From Apiotrichum sp. Y4204 (Eukaryota; Basidiomycota; Tremellomycetes; Trichosporonales; Trichosporonaceae), in the NCBI GenBank assembly GCA_025531455.1, contig JAMYHL010000020.1:558001-622000 (forward strand): 64,000 bases of DNA. Reading direction: 5' to 3'. Made by a program: the position numbers and the translations under genes. The notes under the pieces were generated by a model. It saw only the letters and a list, made by a program, of their open reading frames with translations. It had not been told where the DNA came from and searched no databases. The first letter of the stretch is position 1. Each line of letters opens with the position of its first letter. Below are positions 20,816 through 33,097 of the stretch, one piece after another.

Positions 20816-23379
20816 GAGGGGGAAGATGCGCGGGAAGTTCAATCGAGAGCCAACGCCGTCGCGTGTCGTGTGGCAGAACGCGTAATTGATGGTGTTTGTC
20901 GTTGTGATAGTTGTGCGCTGTTGTGTGTGGTGAGGACAAGTGAGTTTCTTGGATTACCGATGCGTTAGTTGGTGCGGAGCGTCAGCCGTCTACACTTCGA
21001 CAGTCTTATAACATCCTGTTCATCATCTCGACCCAACAGGACTTCCACTATTGTTCTGTGCCAAGATCGTCTTCTTCATGTTCGGAAGACTGACCCGTCT
21101 GCGGGTCGTTGGATTGAGTGTGGCTCGTCGTCGTGACCTAGGGACGCGGGCCATGGCTTGTACCACGTACCACCGATGCGCATTGTTCGGTGAGAGCCTC
21201 GCAGAGTAACAAAACGCCCACAAGACCACCGGGTTTCGGCTGCTTAGGCCTCCGCCTGACCCTGCTAGGTATGGGCCGCGTTCCGTTCAGCGTCCACGGG
21301 TTGGGCGGCGACGGTCGCCTGGCCCCGTGGTCAGACATGGAGTGTGAGCGTACGAAGGCGGTAGACGGAAGGGGAAGGGGAAGGGAAAGGGAGCCCACAG
21401 TCAACGACATGTCCATTTGTCAGTCGTGTGGTCAGCCGTACAAGGTGTCCAAGGGTCAAGGAAACGTCATGAAGGCGCGTGGGCGATGGTGTCGATCGCC
21501 AGGCCGCCACCCGCCGCCCGCCGCCACCAGACGCCCTGCAACCACACGCAAACTCCACTTGCGCCATCCGTCTGTTGTGGACAATACGTGGTCTGCAGTG
21601 CACTGCGGAGCACCTGTTTGAGGCGAGCGAGGCGCGGGCATGCAGCGGGCTGCGCCGGCCGAGTCGACCGCTGGCTGTACGTGAGGTGTTCGGAATATGC
21701 GGCATGCCGAAAGAGGGGAACACACTGCCGCCACCGTGATTGTTTGTACAGGCAGTCAGAACAATAGCAAACCGTGCCCATGCCGCCGAGGTGAATCCAC
21801 TGCAGAGCATAAAAGGACAAATGTGTGTTTTGTGTCAGAAACAAAGGGCCGTTGGGTTGCGTCAGAGGCCGCGAGGCCGTTCTGGGTCGTGCGCGTGCAT
21901 TCCCTCCCCCACATGTCCTGCGGCCCCTGCGCGCTCGAGCGGCAGCAGGTCAAGAGCATTACAGCCAAGAGGCGAGAGCAGCAAGGCAGAGATCAGAGAG
22001 CGCAAGAGCGTTAGTTGTAAACATGTTGTCTTGGTTCGGTGGCGTGGAGAAGTGGGAACTATGAGAACAGGAGGTGTGGTGCCGAAAGCCGGATTCTCGC
22101 GGTTCTCCGTGAGCGGATCTTCCTGGGTCAGCCTTGGCGTTAGCCCTCTACACGGACAAAGCTTACCTCACCGAAACCGCACTGTATGCTATGGGAGTCA
22201 GCGCTTCTAGAAGCAGGTTAAGCAGTATGCGTATATGCGTAAAAGAATGCGCATTTCCGTGGAGCAGAAATGCCGTACAGTAATGTGAGAGAACAATGGC
22301 AAACAAACAGTGGAAAGGTAGGGAGTAGGTCAGCAAGAACAATACCGCTGCACACTGTCAGAGTGACTACCACGCGCCACACACCCTGCCGCCACCTCCC
22401 CACCTGGCCACCTGCACGCTGTTAAGCCGCAACGTGACCGGCAGACGAACAACATCCGATATCCGCTATTGTGGCTCCTAATGGCCCTGGAAGGAGCCTC
22501 TCGAACCCCCTGCATTCGTTCTCGCATTCTCTGGGCACCCCGATGCGCGGGCCATCTCAGACGGAGTGATACTCCGGCGTGCACGGTCACTGATGCTGCA
22601 GCGTCGTCTCGTCGCTGGCGGCGGCCTCCGCATCTGAGCTTGTTGAGAGCCGTTTTGATGTCCCTGTGATGTGCAAGGGGCCGAGAGATGTGGTTACGGT
22701 TAAACGCGCCGGAAATGCCTCATGGCCTCCTGCAGATCTCACGTTTCTTCATCGAGCACAGACAATGCAACAGGAGAGCTGTCGCAGGAGTCTCCCATTG
22801 TGTGATTTGTGTAGTACAGAGCAGAGTTGTTCTGGAGGTAAGATGGGGGGTTGTTCGTCGGGGATTTATACCGGGCCATTTGTAGTTCAGATATTTGTAC
22901 TCCACAATGATCATCAGAACCTATTGTCGGCTCGGACTCAATCGAATCGCGACCCCGTCGTTTGTAACTTCTTCTCCCAACTTTGACCTCTCATGCAGAA
23001 CTCTCCGGCGTCCAACGGTAGCTGTCAAGGGGACAAGGGGAGTCGAGAGTTCGTTCCACAATAACACCTAACGACGAGAACAATACACAACCTTCAACAA
23101 TCGCGTCCGAAGACTTTCATTATCATTAAACTCTTTGTGATCCTGGAATGACAGCGCCAAGACGACCTGATCCTGAGCAGAGCAAGATGTGGGGGATCGA
23201 CACGGCCCGAACCTGCAGAAGAACAACAGTCTGGACACCCCTATTGTATTCCAGGCCATCGACCGGCGGAGAACGCACAGCGCGAGTCTCTCGGCGACGT
23301 CGCGGGCCGCAATTCCTTGTGCCCAGTGTCCAACCTGTGATGGAAGGTCTCGTATGCGGGGCGCCAGCCTCGAGAACCA
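20816..23379. other. Long intergenic region (about 2.6 kb), no supported gene
   Basis: ORFs on both strands (for example 21190-21621 + and 21331-21810 -) overlap each other, lack domains and show no splice pattern. There is a G-run cluster on the + strand at 21371-21391. An unannotated noncoding RNA or a gene with tiny exons cannot be excluded. No tRNA B box or 5S rRNA signature was seen. Confidence 0.45.
21371..21391 (+). repeat. G-quadruplex-type motif
   Basis: Four G runs (GGGG, GGGG, GGG, GGG) separated by 2-3 A. It fits the standard G4 pattern on the + strand, in a long region without genes. Confidence 0.6.
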
Positions 23380-24263
23380 TCACTCACTCTCCGAGCTATC
23401 GAAGGACGCGCACACGGCCGCCATCAGCGCCAAGTCGACGCCGGGCGCAACAGTCACTCGGTACTGGCATTAGCGACCAACAGCTCAAGATGGGCATGAG
23501 TTGCCGACGGCAACAGCCCAACACGAAGCCCATTCAGTAAGTTTACAACTCACCGGCGCCTTGCCCGTCGCCCACAGCCGCACGTCAAACACCTCGTGGT
23601 CGATAAACGCGACCGCCTCGTCGCCAAAGAACACCTGCGCATTCTTGCCGAGCACCTCGCCGCGTAGCCGGAGCTCGACGTCTTTCCCGTCAAAGTTGCG
23701 GAATGTCACCACCATGCGTGGTCCGACTGCGGGTCAGAAAGGACGCTTGTGAGGTGGGCTCGGCTCGAGGAGATGCGGAGAGGCGTACTCATTCCCGCGA
23801 TCCGGCGCCAGAGCACTCACTGCCCATCTTCTTCTCGATCACGAAGAGCTCGTCACCGTTCTCCGCCACGGCCGCGAACTTGCGTCTTGCCCGCTTCTTT
23901 ATGAGCGTAAAGATATTGCGGCCATCGGGCGCCGACCAAACTAATGTTAGTAGAGAGATTGGTGGGCTCTGGGGTCACGCGACTCGAGCAGTAGATTCTG
24001 TACACCGGAACACCCGATATTGTTTTGCTCTCTTTCAGAGTGATCGCACTCCTTCCCTCTGACTCACCAGTCTTGTCGTCCGTGCGGAACGGCGTACCAC
24101 GACATCGAACGACGTCGTACCCCTCGGAATCCAGGATGCGGAAGCCCTCGACGGGCGTGGAAAATAGACGCTCCCGCATGATTAGTGTGATCTCCTCCGC
24201 GAGGCAGTACTCGCGGAACACGCCGACCGGCCGCTGCTGTGGTTTGAGCGCGGGTCGCGTCAT
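23380..24263 (-). CDS. LURP-one-related (LOR, tubby-like fold) protein
   Basis: Member of the LOR/DUF567 family, with the same fold as the tubby C-terminal domain and phospholipid scramblases. It is small and probably soluble or membrane-associated; its biochemical role in fungi is unknown. It starts MTRPALKPQQRPVGVFREYC at 24263. Core strands include LAEEITLIMRERLFSTPVEG, FRILDSEGYDVVRCRG, FAAVAENGDELFVIEKKMG and VVTFRNFDGKDVELRLRGEV. The final exon (23380-23463) reads YRVTVAPGVDLALMAAVCAS, the characteristic family ending. At least three introns are seen, the last about 23464-23553. A first intron probably removes part of 23944-24065. Confidence 0.8.
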
Positions 24264-24885
24264 GGTGAAAGTGTAGATAAGCTGTCAGAGAGGTGTTATT
24301 CTTTGGTGTGGTGTCAGTCAAGTGCTGGATCGCGAACAGAAGTGCAATGGTGGCGAGCATGACCACTCCCCACCAAATCCTAGCAATAGCAAGATCATAT
24401 GGCTGGCGGTATGGTTCTCAGCGAGCAAGACGCCACCATGCTCGGGCCTTGTGCACCGTGTGGGTGAAATGAGCCATGTTTGACGTGAAGCTTCGGCCAG
24501 CCACGAGACATCTCGGCGCAGTGTGCGGCGCATGCGTCGGGGAGGCGCAAGAGATCAAGAGTGCTAGATCCGAAAGAGATACGGGCCAGTCCGCAACATG
24601 GCCAGTCCGCAACATGTCAAGTAATGTGTTCAGAGTGCGACTGTGTCAAACTGTACATTGCAGCGATACCCAGAGTACTAGAGGGATCTCACGGACTGAC
24701 TTGGGAGTCCCGTTATATGCTCTGTACCGTCGGGCCTCAGGTCGAGGGTGAGGCATTATTCCATTCTTGCTATCAAACTCGCAAAGTCCAGCGAGCTCTA
24801 CCAGTCACAGCAGCGCGGGTCGCTAGTCTATATTCTGTCAACTTCCTCTCTCCATATCATCCATACTCTTATCTCTATGTAAAAT
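24264..24885. other. Spacer between LOR and EFM7-like genes
   Basis: About 620 bp. It contains a short direct repeat around 24595-24615 (GGCCAGTCCGCAACATG type, copied in tandem). No ORF with coding character. Confidence 0.5.
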
Positions 24886-25716
24886 CTATCGCCGTAAAGT
24901 AAAGTACACCACAACGCCGCGCACCTCCCCTTCCCCCTCATCTTCCCCACTATAATCCTCCCACCCGCCCTCAGGCAGCCAGCGGACCTCGGCGCGTTTC
25001 TCGACGCGCAACCCCGCCTCAGACGCAGCAGACATGAAGCGCTCAACAGGCCCGCGGCCCGTGTGCAGTCCCGCCGCGACGTGTGCCGTGCCCCCCTCCC
25101 GGAGGAGCGCGAGGACAGAACCCAGCAGCGCGGCGTGGCCTGCCGAGGACCACAGCGTGTCGGCCAATATGAGGTCGAAGCCGGAAGACCCCATCTCGGA
25201 CGCGAGGGCGAGCAGACCAGCCGTGTCCGTGCCCCAGGTATGTCCGCGGACGGCCCAAGCTCCCGAACCGTGCCGTGCCTCGCCGTCGCCGGTCGTACCA
25301 ACTTCCTTCCCGCCGACATTGTACGCAAAGTTCCGCCGAATCGTGCCTACCACATCCGGGTCGTCGTAGTCGGTACACACGACGGTGTGCCCTGCGCGCG
25401 CGGCGACGATGGAGGGTAGTCCCGCGCCTGCCCCCAGCTCGATCACTGGCGAGTTGAGGGCGAGGGCGCGAGTCGCGATCGCGTCGGCGAGGTACACTGC
25501 GCTGAGCCAGAGGTTGTTCGCTTGCAGCGCGGCATACAGGCTTGCTGGGGGGTGCGGGAGCCAGAGCTTCACCGTGGAGGGAGGGGAGGAGGAGGAGTCA
25601 TTGTCTGGTGGGGTATATGTCCACGGGTCGGAAGGGGAGGATGTGGAGAAGCCGATGGGCGGGACGGCGAAGAGCGCAGAGAGGGACGAGTCGAAGATGT
25701 CCGCCGTGTCTTCCAT
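24886..25716 (-). CDS. EFM7: EFM7/Nnt1-like protein methyltransferase
   Basis: Intronless 276-aa class I SAM-dependent methyltransferase of the METTL21-like group. The closest fit by motif is yeast Efm7 (Nnt1), which methylates the N-terminus and a nearby lysine of elongation factor eEF1A in the cytosol. The SAM motif VIELGAGAGLPSIVAARAGH is at residues 91-110. The acidic motif CTDYDDPDVV follows. HTWGTDT is near residue 158 and FDLILADTLW near 178; both are typical of the family. The C-terminus is acidic, then ends VVVYFTLRR. The family assignment is strong; the exact ortholog is an inference. Confidence 0.85.
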   Translation of the reverse strand: MEDTADIFDSSLSALFAVPPIGFSTSSPSDPWTYTPPDNDSSSSPPSTVKLWLPHPPASLYAALQANNLWLSAVYLADAIATRALALNSPVIELGAGAGLPSIVAARAGHTVVCTDYDDPDVVGTIRRNFAYNVGGKEVGTTGDGEARHGSGAWAVRGHTWGTDTAGLLALASEMGSSGFDLILADTLWSSAGHAALLGSVLALLREGGTAHVAAGLHTGRGPVERFMSAASEAGLRVEKRAEVRWLPEGGWEDYSGEDEGEGEVRGVVVYFTLRR

Positions 25717-26538
25717 CGTGAATGGAGGAGGGGATAAGCGTCTTCAGTCGTTGGAGCGTCTCCAGTTGTCGGAAGCGTTGGGAGGGAGACAATGGGGCAG
25801 ATGGGGCGGATGAGCCGGTATGGGAATCGAGCGGCTCGAGCGTGTGCGTGTGGAGTGGTGGAGCGTGTGGGAGCGCGTAAATGGGAGAGAGGGTGTTCGG
25901 AGCACGAGCGGCGCGTGTACTGCAACAGACTCGTGAGCTCTTGTCGTTATTCCGCTCTGGCGTCAAGCGGGTCGCCTGTCGTTGTCGCGATTATGAGAGA
26001 GGAGGTCGACCGTGTAATTTTGAAAGTCGGTCTGCCTCCACTCTGGCTTCCACACGTTATCGCAGTCTATTTTTGGCTGGGCAGGTAAGTGTCAAGTGGC
26101 AGCGGCGGTGGTGGTTGAGATGGCGAAGAACATGCAATTGATGGCTTCCAACCTTGCTGCTTGTCCGTTCAAGACTTGACTCTTTGATTGCTCCAATCGC
26201 ACAACGCATCGCACCGGGGTTGCTATCTATCCAGAATCTCAGTTGCTATCTATCTCATCCACAGATTCCACTCTCCAAACGTCACAGTTCACTCCACGCC
26301 CATTGCCCTGACGAGTACCCACTCCACACCAACAACGATATGCTCATACCTGCATCGATAACCTATGTTTGTGGTTTTGTCTATGCACACTTCATATTCC
26401 TGACTCTATGGACTGAAACCTGCGGGATACAATTACAGCCCGCTATAATGACAAACTTGAGATCTACTTTGCGGGGGGCGCAGCTGATAAGGTGCTAGTG
26501 GCTAGCGCGACCACCCCGGAATTGTTTTGGGAACGCCC
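25717..26538. other. Spacer between EFM7-like gene and FAS alpha 3' end
   Basis: About 820 bp holding the EFM7 promoter (right to left) and the 3' flank of FAS2. The part 26150-26450 is A/T-richer. ORFs are short and domain-free. Confidence 0.55.
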
Positions 26539-29500
26539 CTAGTTGGCAACGGCAAACGCGACAACCGAGGCGTCCGAGTGCGAAAGGGAGACCTTGATGT
26601 TCTTGCCCTTGGCGGCGGCGGCGGCGTCACCGGAGAGCTTGACGGTCGGGCCAGACTCGCTGGCGACAATCTCAATGTCCTTGAGGGGCGCACCAGCACC
26701 CTTCGAGGGAACACCGAGGGCCTTGAAGACGGCCTCCTTGGCGGCCCAGCGGCCAGCGAACGACGCCCTGGGGTCGGGAGCGGACTGGCAGTACTCGATC
26801 TCGCCGGCGGTGAAGTTGCGCTCGCGGAAGGTGTCGCTGGTGGGGACGGCCGAGATAAGCTCGGTGTCGACACCAACACCGGCAACACCCTCGGCCTGGG
26901 AGAGGATCGACTTGATCGTCTCGCTGTTGGCGGTGTTGATGGGAACCTCCGAAGGAAGCTTGCCCTGGAAGGCAAACGAGCCAGCCTTGGTGGGGGTGGC
27001 GCGGGCAAGCGGGTTGAGGAGAACAGGGCCCTCGAGCTCGGGGGTGTAAGGAGGAGCGTCCTTGATCTGGACAAGGTTGTTGTTCACCATCGCCTGCGAG
27101 AAGCGCGAGTACGCGTCGAGCTCACGAACACGGCGCTTCTTCTTGTAGGCCTCAAGGTCCTGCTGCTCAAGAGCAGCGAAGAGGTAACGGGGGTGGACGA
27201 TGGCGACCTGGCCACCGACCTGACCGAAACCGAACGAAGTGAGGAGACCGGCCTCGAGGCGGACGTGCTGGATCGCCTTCGAGGGGTAGAAGAGGTGAGG
27301 GAAGGCACGGAGCTCCTCCGAGATGTTGTCGGCGTTGGCGTTTCCGGGAATAAGGGCCGAGTTGATGGTCTGGAGCATACCGTTGAACATCCAGGCGGCG
27401 GCACCACCCTTGGGGTGACCAGTGAGGTACTTCTGGGTGATGACAGGAACAGCGTTACCGCGAGTGCGGCCGAGCTGCTCGAACTGGAGGTTGTAGACGC
27501 CCGACTCGTTCTTGTCGTTGGCCTTGGTGGAGGTACCGTGGCACGAGATGACACCAACCGAGTCGGCGTTGAGGCCCCAAACGGCGAGAGCACGACGGAG
27601 GGGGGCAATGTTGGGGTCGGAGCCCTCAAGCATACCGTAGGTAGCAAGGGCGTCCTTCTCCTGGCGCCTGGCCTCGTTCTCGAGGTGGTGGATGCGAGAC
27701 TGGAAGAAGGCGTCGTCCTCGGAGCGACCAGAGGCGGCGAGCTCGTCCTTGAGGAGGTCAATCTCGTTCTCCATCCACTGGGCAATCTGCTTGCGGCGGA
27801 AGGCCAGCTGACGAGCACGGTACTTGAGGTCAAGGATGGGGAGCGAGTCCTTGGGGGTGACCTCACGGGCGGTCGAGAGGATACCACGGCCGGGGGCGGG
27901 AACGGAACGACCGGCCTTGTCGGTGTGGGTCGAGGTGTAGGCGACGATACCCTGGATGGAGGCACCCATCTCAATGGCAGTCTTGGCGGACATGAGGACG
28001 TGGACACCACAGCCCTGCGACTCCATGAAACCAGCACGAGTCGAGGTCATGGGACGCGAGAACTCGTTGGGCTCACGGCCGTTGGCGAACTCGCTCTCGG
28101 CGTTGGAAGTGGCCTTCATGTTGGCGAACTCGAACGAGCCCTCCTCGGAGAAGTCGTCGTAACCACCAGCAATCATGACCTTGGCCTTGCCAGAGAGGAT
28201 AGAGTCACAGGCGATCTCAACGGACTGGAGAGCAGTGGCGCAGGCACCGACGGGGATCTTGACGGGACCCGAGGCGGACATGAGGAGGAGGTTGACCCAA
28301 CCAGCAACGGTGTTGATGAAGGTCTCCTGGAGAATGTCCTTCTGGACATCCTTCTCGTCACGGCGGTCCTTGAACATGGCCGAGAGCGAGCGCATACCAC
28401 CCATACCGGAACCAAGCGAGGTACCGACCTCGGAGGGGTGAACGTGCTTGTAGATCTCGTAGGGGTCGGTGACACCCGAGTTGATGAGGGCCTCCATGAC
28501 GGCGACGAGCGCCCAGAGGGCAGTGCGGTCGGTCTGGGCGATAATGTCGTCGGGGAGACCGAAGCGGCGGGCGTCCCAACCAGTGGGGATCTGACCGGCA
28601 ACAACACGGTCAAACTTGACGGCCTTGGGGAGGAGGACACGAGCGCCCTTCTTGAACTTGACGAACCACTCGCCGGACTCCTGGGCCCAGATGTCAACCT
28701 TGTCGCCCTGCTCGCGCTTGAACTTGGCGGCGTCCTCGGCCGAAACCTCGAGGGGCTCGAGGTCGTGGTTGAGCTCAATCTCCTGGTTGAAGCCCTTCTT
28801 GTTGGGGTCGTAGCCGAAGAAGAGGTCAGGCTCAATGAGACGGATACCGGCGTGGGCAAGGATCTCCTTCTCGTAGCGAGAGCGGACGTCCTTGTCGTCA
28901 ACGGGCTCGCCCGACTTGGCGTCGACCCAGCCGACGTAGAGTTTGCCGTCCTTGAGCTTGCCGTCAAGGTGCTTGATGAGACCCATCATCCAGGCCATCT
29001 CAATGCAGCCCTCAATGGTAAACTCGCCCTTGGCCTCCATCTCCCAACGGGTACGCGAGGAACCCCAGGGGCCGAGCTCGGCGAAACCAGTGCAGACAAT
29101 AACCTTGTCAAGGTCAATGAGACCACGGAGGTGGTTGAGGTCCCTGAGGACGTCGTCGCCCTCAACGGTAGGGAACTCGAGGGTAAGGTTGGCGCGAGGA
29201 GCGACAGAAACCTTCTGGTGGAGACGCTCAGCGTCGGCACCGTTGATGACACGGAAGTCGGCACCGTTGTCAAGGGCAATGGCCTTGCGGAGGTCGGCAA
29301 CCTTGTTGATGTCGACACGGATCGAGGTCATGACCTCGGCAATGTTGGCGACACGGTCCATACCACCGTTCAGGTCGGCCCAGAGGGGCTCGATCTGGGT
29401 GATGTCGAAGAGGAGAGGGTGCATGAGACCGAGAATGTTGAAAGCCATCTCCTTGGCCGAGAAGGTGCGGACACCGAGCTTCTCAAGGCCCTCAGCGACG

Positions 29501-30977
29501 AAGTTGGTCGCGCTCATGAGACCCGTACCACGGGTCCAGCCGATAACGGCACCGGCAATGCAGAGGTATTCGCCCCAAGACTCGGCACCCCAACGGTTGA
29601 AGAGGGTCTCGAGCGAGATCTTGGACTCGGAGTAGAGACCGTCGTTACCGAAGATACCGTGGTTGGGCGAGAGGGGAAGAACAACCTGGGTGGGGCGGGT
29701 AACGAACTTGCGGGCAGCCTTCTTGGCCTTGATGGCACCGAGGAGACGGAGGAGGTTGGTAAGCATGAGACGGTGGGCAAGCTCCGACTTGTCGTCAATG
29801 TTGTCAATCTCGCGGCCGTTCTCGGGGAGAGCGGCGAAGGGCACGACGTAGTCGAGGTCGATGCCGAGAGTGGTGTAGATGTAGTCGACAAGAGCCTCAA
29901 CATCCTGCTTCGAGGCACCGTTGAAGGGGACAACGACGAGCTTGGAGCCCTTGGAGCCGACCTCGTGGAAGATGTTCTTGTAGTAGTCAACGGCCGAGCG
30001 CGAGTAGCGCGAGGTGGTCACAACACAGGTGGCGCCACCGGCAAGGAGGCCCTTGAGGATCTCGACACCGATCGAGCCACGGCCGACACCGGTAAGGAGG
30101 GCGGCCTTCTTGGAGAAAGTGACACCAGAGGTGGCAATCTCGGTAAGAACATCGAGGTAGATGTTGGTAAGCTTCTGGGAGTACGCCCAGGAGGTGCCCG
30201 ACCTGCGCTTAAGGTGGAGGAAGGGAAGGTGCTCGTCGTCGACCTCGGTGTGGTCCTCAACGTTGGGACGGAGGAACTGCGACGAGTCGCGGCGGGTCTT
30301 GGGAGCGGCCTTGGCGCGCTCGAGGGGGTCCGAAGAGGACTGCTTGCCGAGGGTCTTGACGACCTCGCCGTACATGGACTTGATAGCCGCCTTCTGGGCG
30401 GGGGTAATGGAAGGCTGAGCGTTGACGAGCTCCCAGAGCTTGTCTGTAGAGGTTAGCCAGACTGCTTTTCGTTCCTTTTGCGGTGACTCACCAATGTCGC
30501 TCTGGACCTTCTCGAGGTTGACGGAAGGTTCGACCTCACCGCCGGAGGCCATCTCCTTGACGTACGACTCGAGCTTGCGGACGTTCTGGCGGGGAATCTC
30601 AGAGTACTGAATGTCACCCTTGGCGGAAATCTCGGTGTGAGGGGCGGTGGGAAGCGCGACGTCGCGGTAGACGGGGTCCTTGTCCATGACCTCCTCGCAG
30701 TTCTCGAGGAGGATCTGGCCGAACTTCTTGGCCTTCTCGTAGGTAGGGCCCTTCGCGGGGTCGATGCTGTTAATGTGGTACCGCATGTAGTCGATAAGCA
30801 CGGGGTCCGCGCGGTTCATCTACGGGGTTAGTGCCGCCACGGTGTACGATCTGGCAGCGAGCTCCCCCTACTCGACACTCTGGAGAGCTCGCTCCGGCTG
30901 CTACTCACGATAGCAATGCACCGCGAGGTCAGCTCGCGGCGCTGAAGGTCGTTGTCGGCGGCGGACATGGCTGACAT
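26539..30977 (-). CDS. FAS2: Fatty acid synthase subunit alpha (KR, KS, PPT; no ACP)
   Basis: Cytosolic type I FAS alpha chain, 1433 aa from three exons (30909-30977, 30492-30819 and 26539-30443). The first exon encodes MSAMSAADNDLQRRELTSRC, joining to IAIMNRADPV. The 48-bp second intron (30444-30491) is in frame, so the long ORF reads straight through it. The ketoreductase starts near residue 245 (LLTGVGRGSIGVEILKGLL) and includes SPNHGIFGNDGLYSESK. The ketosynthase has its active Cys at about residue 867 (VGACATALQ), HGTSTKANDKNE and GHPKGGAAAW. The C-terminal phosphopantetheine transferase has GVGVDTELIS and GRWAAKEAVFKALG. The N-terminal MPT fragment and ACP present in budding yeast alpha are missing here and are found at the end of the beta chain. 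Usual yeast alpha is about 1890 aa. Confidence 0.96.
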
Positions 30978-31633
30978 TGCTGCAGCAGGAGGCGGGTCGC
31001 CGACGTCGAAGGTGGTTGGAGAGGTTGACCTGGGTGGGTCGGGGTCAAGTGGAGGCGAGGGGGAGAATGAAGAGAGAAGCTGAGAGGAAGGGAAGAGGTA
31101 GTGTAATAAAACAAGGAGCTATGAGAAGGAGGACGAGGATGTGGTGGGGTGACCCAGCTCGTCGACTTGGCTTGGGGGAGAGGGAAGAGGAGGGGACCTT
31201 TCGGAGTGGGGGAAAGGAAAGGTGGAGGAGAGGAGGGGGGATAGATGGAGGAGAGACGGAGAGAAGATGTCTATGTCAAGATTGTTGTTACCACGGCGAG
31301 CGGAACGAACAGTGCAACACAGAGGGATGGTAATGGAGACAACTGTCGGCACAACTTGCTCGATCTCTGCGGGGTGGGGAGGAGAGGATCGGAGCGGTCG
31401 GAGGTAGTCTTGACAGGAGCAAGAGATGGTGGTGCAACTGCCGCTGATACTGTTGGCAGGGGGCTGATGGCCAGTGTGGGCCGAGAACCAGGAGAGGACT
31501 GGACTGGGCGACTGACTGCAGCTGCTCGGCACTAGGCAGGTCTCGGGTTCCCACACACACATACACTACACCCATCCACCGAGACTGGGAGATGATACAC
31601 CATACATTTCTCTACTACGCACCCCTCCGATGT

Positions 31634-31652
31634 GGGGAGGGAGGGGAGGGGG
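31634..31652 (+). repeat. G-quadruplex-type motif with single-A loops, FAS2 side
   Basis: Runs GGGG, GGG, GGGG and GGGGG are separated by one A each. Single-base loops give the most stable class of predicted quadruplex. It lies about 660 bp upstream of the FAS2 start, on the FAS2 template strand. Confidence 0.65.
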
Positions 31653-33035
31653 AGGAGGTCGAGAGGGGGCAAGAGCCGAGCATTGGGGTGCCAGGGAGTT
31701 GGAAGGGAGAGGGAGGAGAGCGGGGGTTGTGGGATGTGTAGGATGTGTGGGTTGGGGACAATTGTGGACGCGCGATAGGACCTTTGGTTCCCCCTCCCCA
31801 GAGATTGCCCCACTGCAAAAAGACTACAAATCATCCATCCACCAGCCTGGCAGCCAGCAGGCACACTGTGACGCAAAACCGAGAATCACCTGGCCACGCA
31901 GCGGGGCAGCGAGCCGAGCGGCAGCCACGCACGCACTACATGCGCCATGCACACATACACTACATTGCACCCACATGCCGATCTGCCCGAGCTTGGCCTG
32001 TGGTAGCGGGTGGGGGGGGGAACACACAGTGCAGTGGCCCAGTGGCTCGGAACAACCACAGACAGATTGCCCTGCTGATTGCCTGCTGATTAGCTTTTGG
32101 TGGGGGGCAAACGGGCGCCAGGCGGCAAGGGGAAAGATGGGCTGAGCTCGGCTTTTTGGGGCGGGGGATATGGAGAAATCTCGCCTCTTCTCTCGTCAGG
32201 TACGAGCCGCGCCGCGACCCCTCTCACCCCTCTCCTCCACCTTAATCTCCCATCAGGGTCCACTCCCACATCATGCCGCACCTCATCCCTCCTTCGGTCC
32301 CTTCGGTCCCTGCATCTCCGAACACAACTGTGGTACTGTGTGCTATCTGCACTGCAGACACTTGCCGCCGCTTCTTCAAAATCAACCTAGGTCGTCGGTG
32401 AGAATAGACATCGATAATTGGCCTTGCTTGCTCCCATTGGGGCTAGCTTGGGGCGTAGGCGTAGCTAGCAGCAGCTGTGCTTCCCAGGATGTGGGATCGC
32501 GCAGGGGCCAGCAGGGAATGCAGATTGATGCACAGGACTGTTGTACAGGATAGTCAACGCTTTTCGACCTGCTCCAAATTGAACGTGCAGCGGATTGCCG
32601 AATCCGACAGGACAGCCGCGCCGCCCGCTGAGCACATGATGCATGGTTGTCAGGCCCCGTCTATGTCTCTCGGGATCTGTGGAGCGGGGGTGACTGTTCG
32701 CTGTTGTCACCAAGCCATTGACCGAGGAAACGAAGCAAGAAAAAAAAGAGCCCACGCCATTCATGATTGCTGATTGCACCATTGGTCGCTGCATCACCGC
32801 ACCACATCGGGTTGTCTTGTGCGGGGTCGGTTGTTGCGATGCAAACCTCGTCTATTTTGTTGGCGGCAAAAGATGACGCCGAAAAAACGGTGCCGGAAAA
32901 ACGGTGCCTGCCCCACAAACTCCCAGCGGAGAGACGAATCGGTCTGCGGATCTGCGGCTTCCTGCGGTCTGGGGCCGGCGGATCTCGTCATGTCGCAGAA
33001 GTCTGTATCACGTTACAGGTCATTTAGGCGCAGAT

Positions 33036-33097
33036 AAAAAAAAAAAAAAATCAAAAAAGAAAGAAAATCAAAACAAAAATAAATAAAATAAAAAATC
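33036..33097. repeat. A-rich tract with A15 run
   Basis: Fifteen A at 33036-33050, then A-rich sequence with sparse T/C/G. It could be a nucleosome-depleting promoter tract or the tail of an old retrotransposed copy; no coding remnant was recognised next to it. Confidence 0.6.

Noticed and set aside
26527..30456. 1309-codon open frame antisense to FAS2
   Set aside because: Same codon-bias artefact; it overlaps the conserved FAS2 sequence and has no domain of its own.
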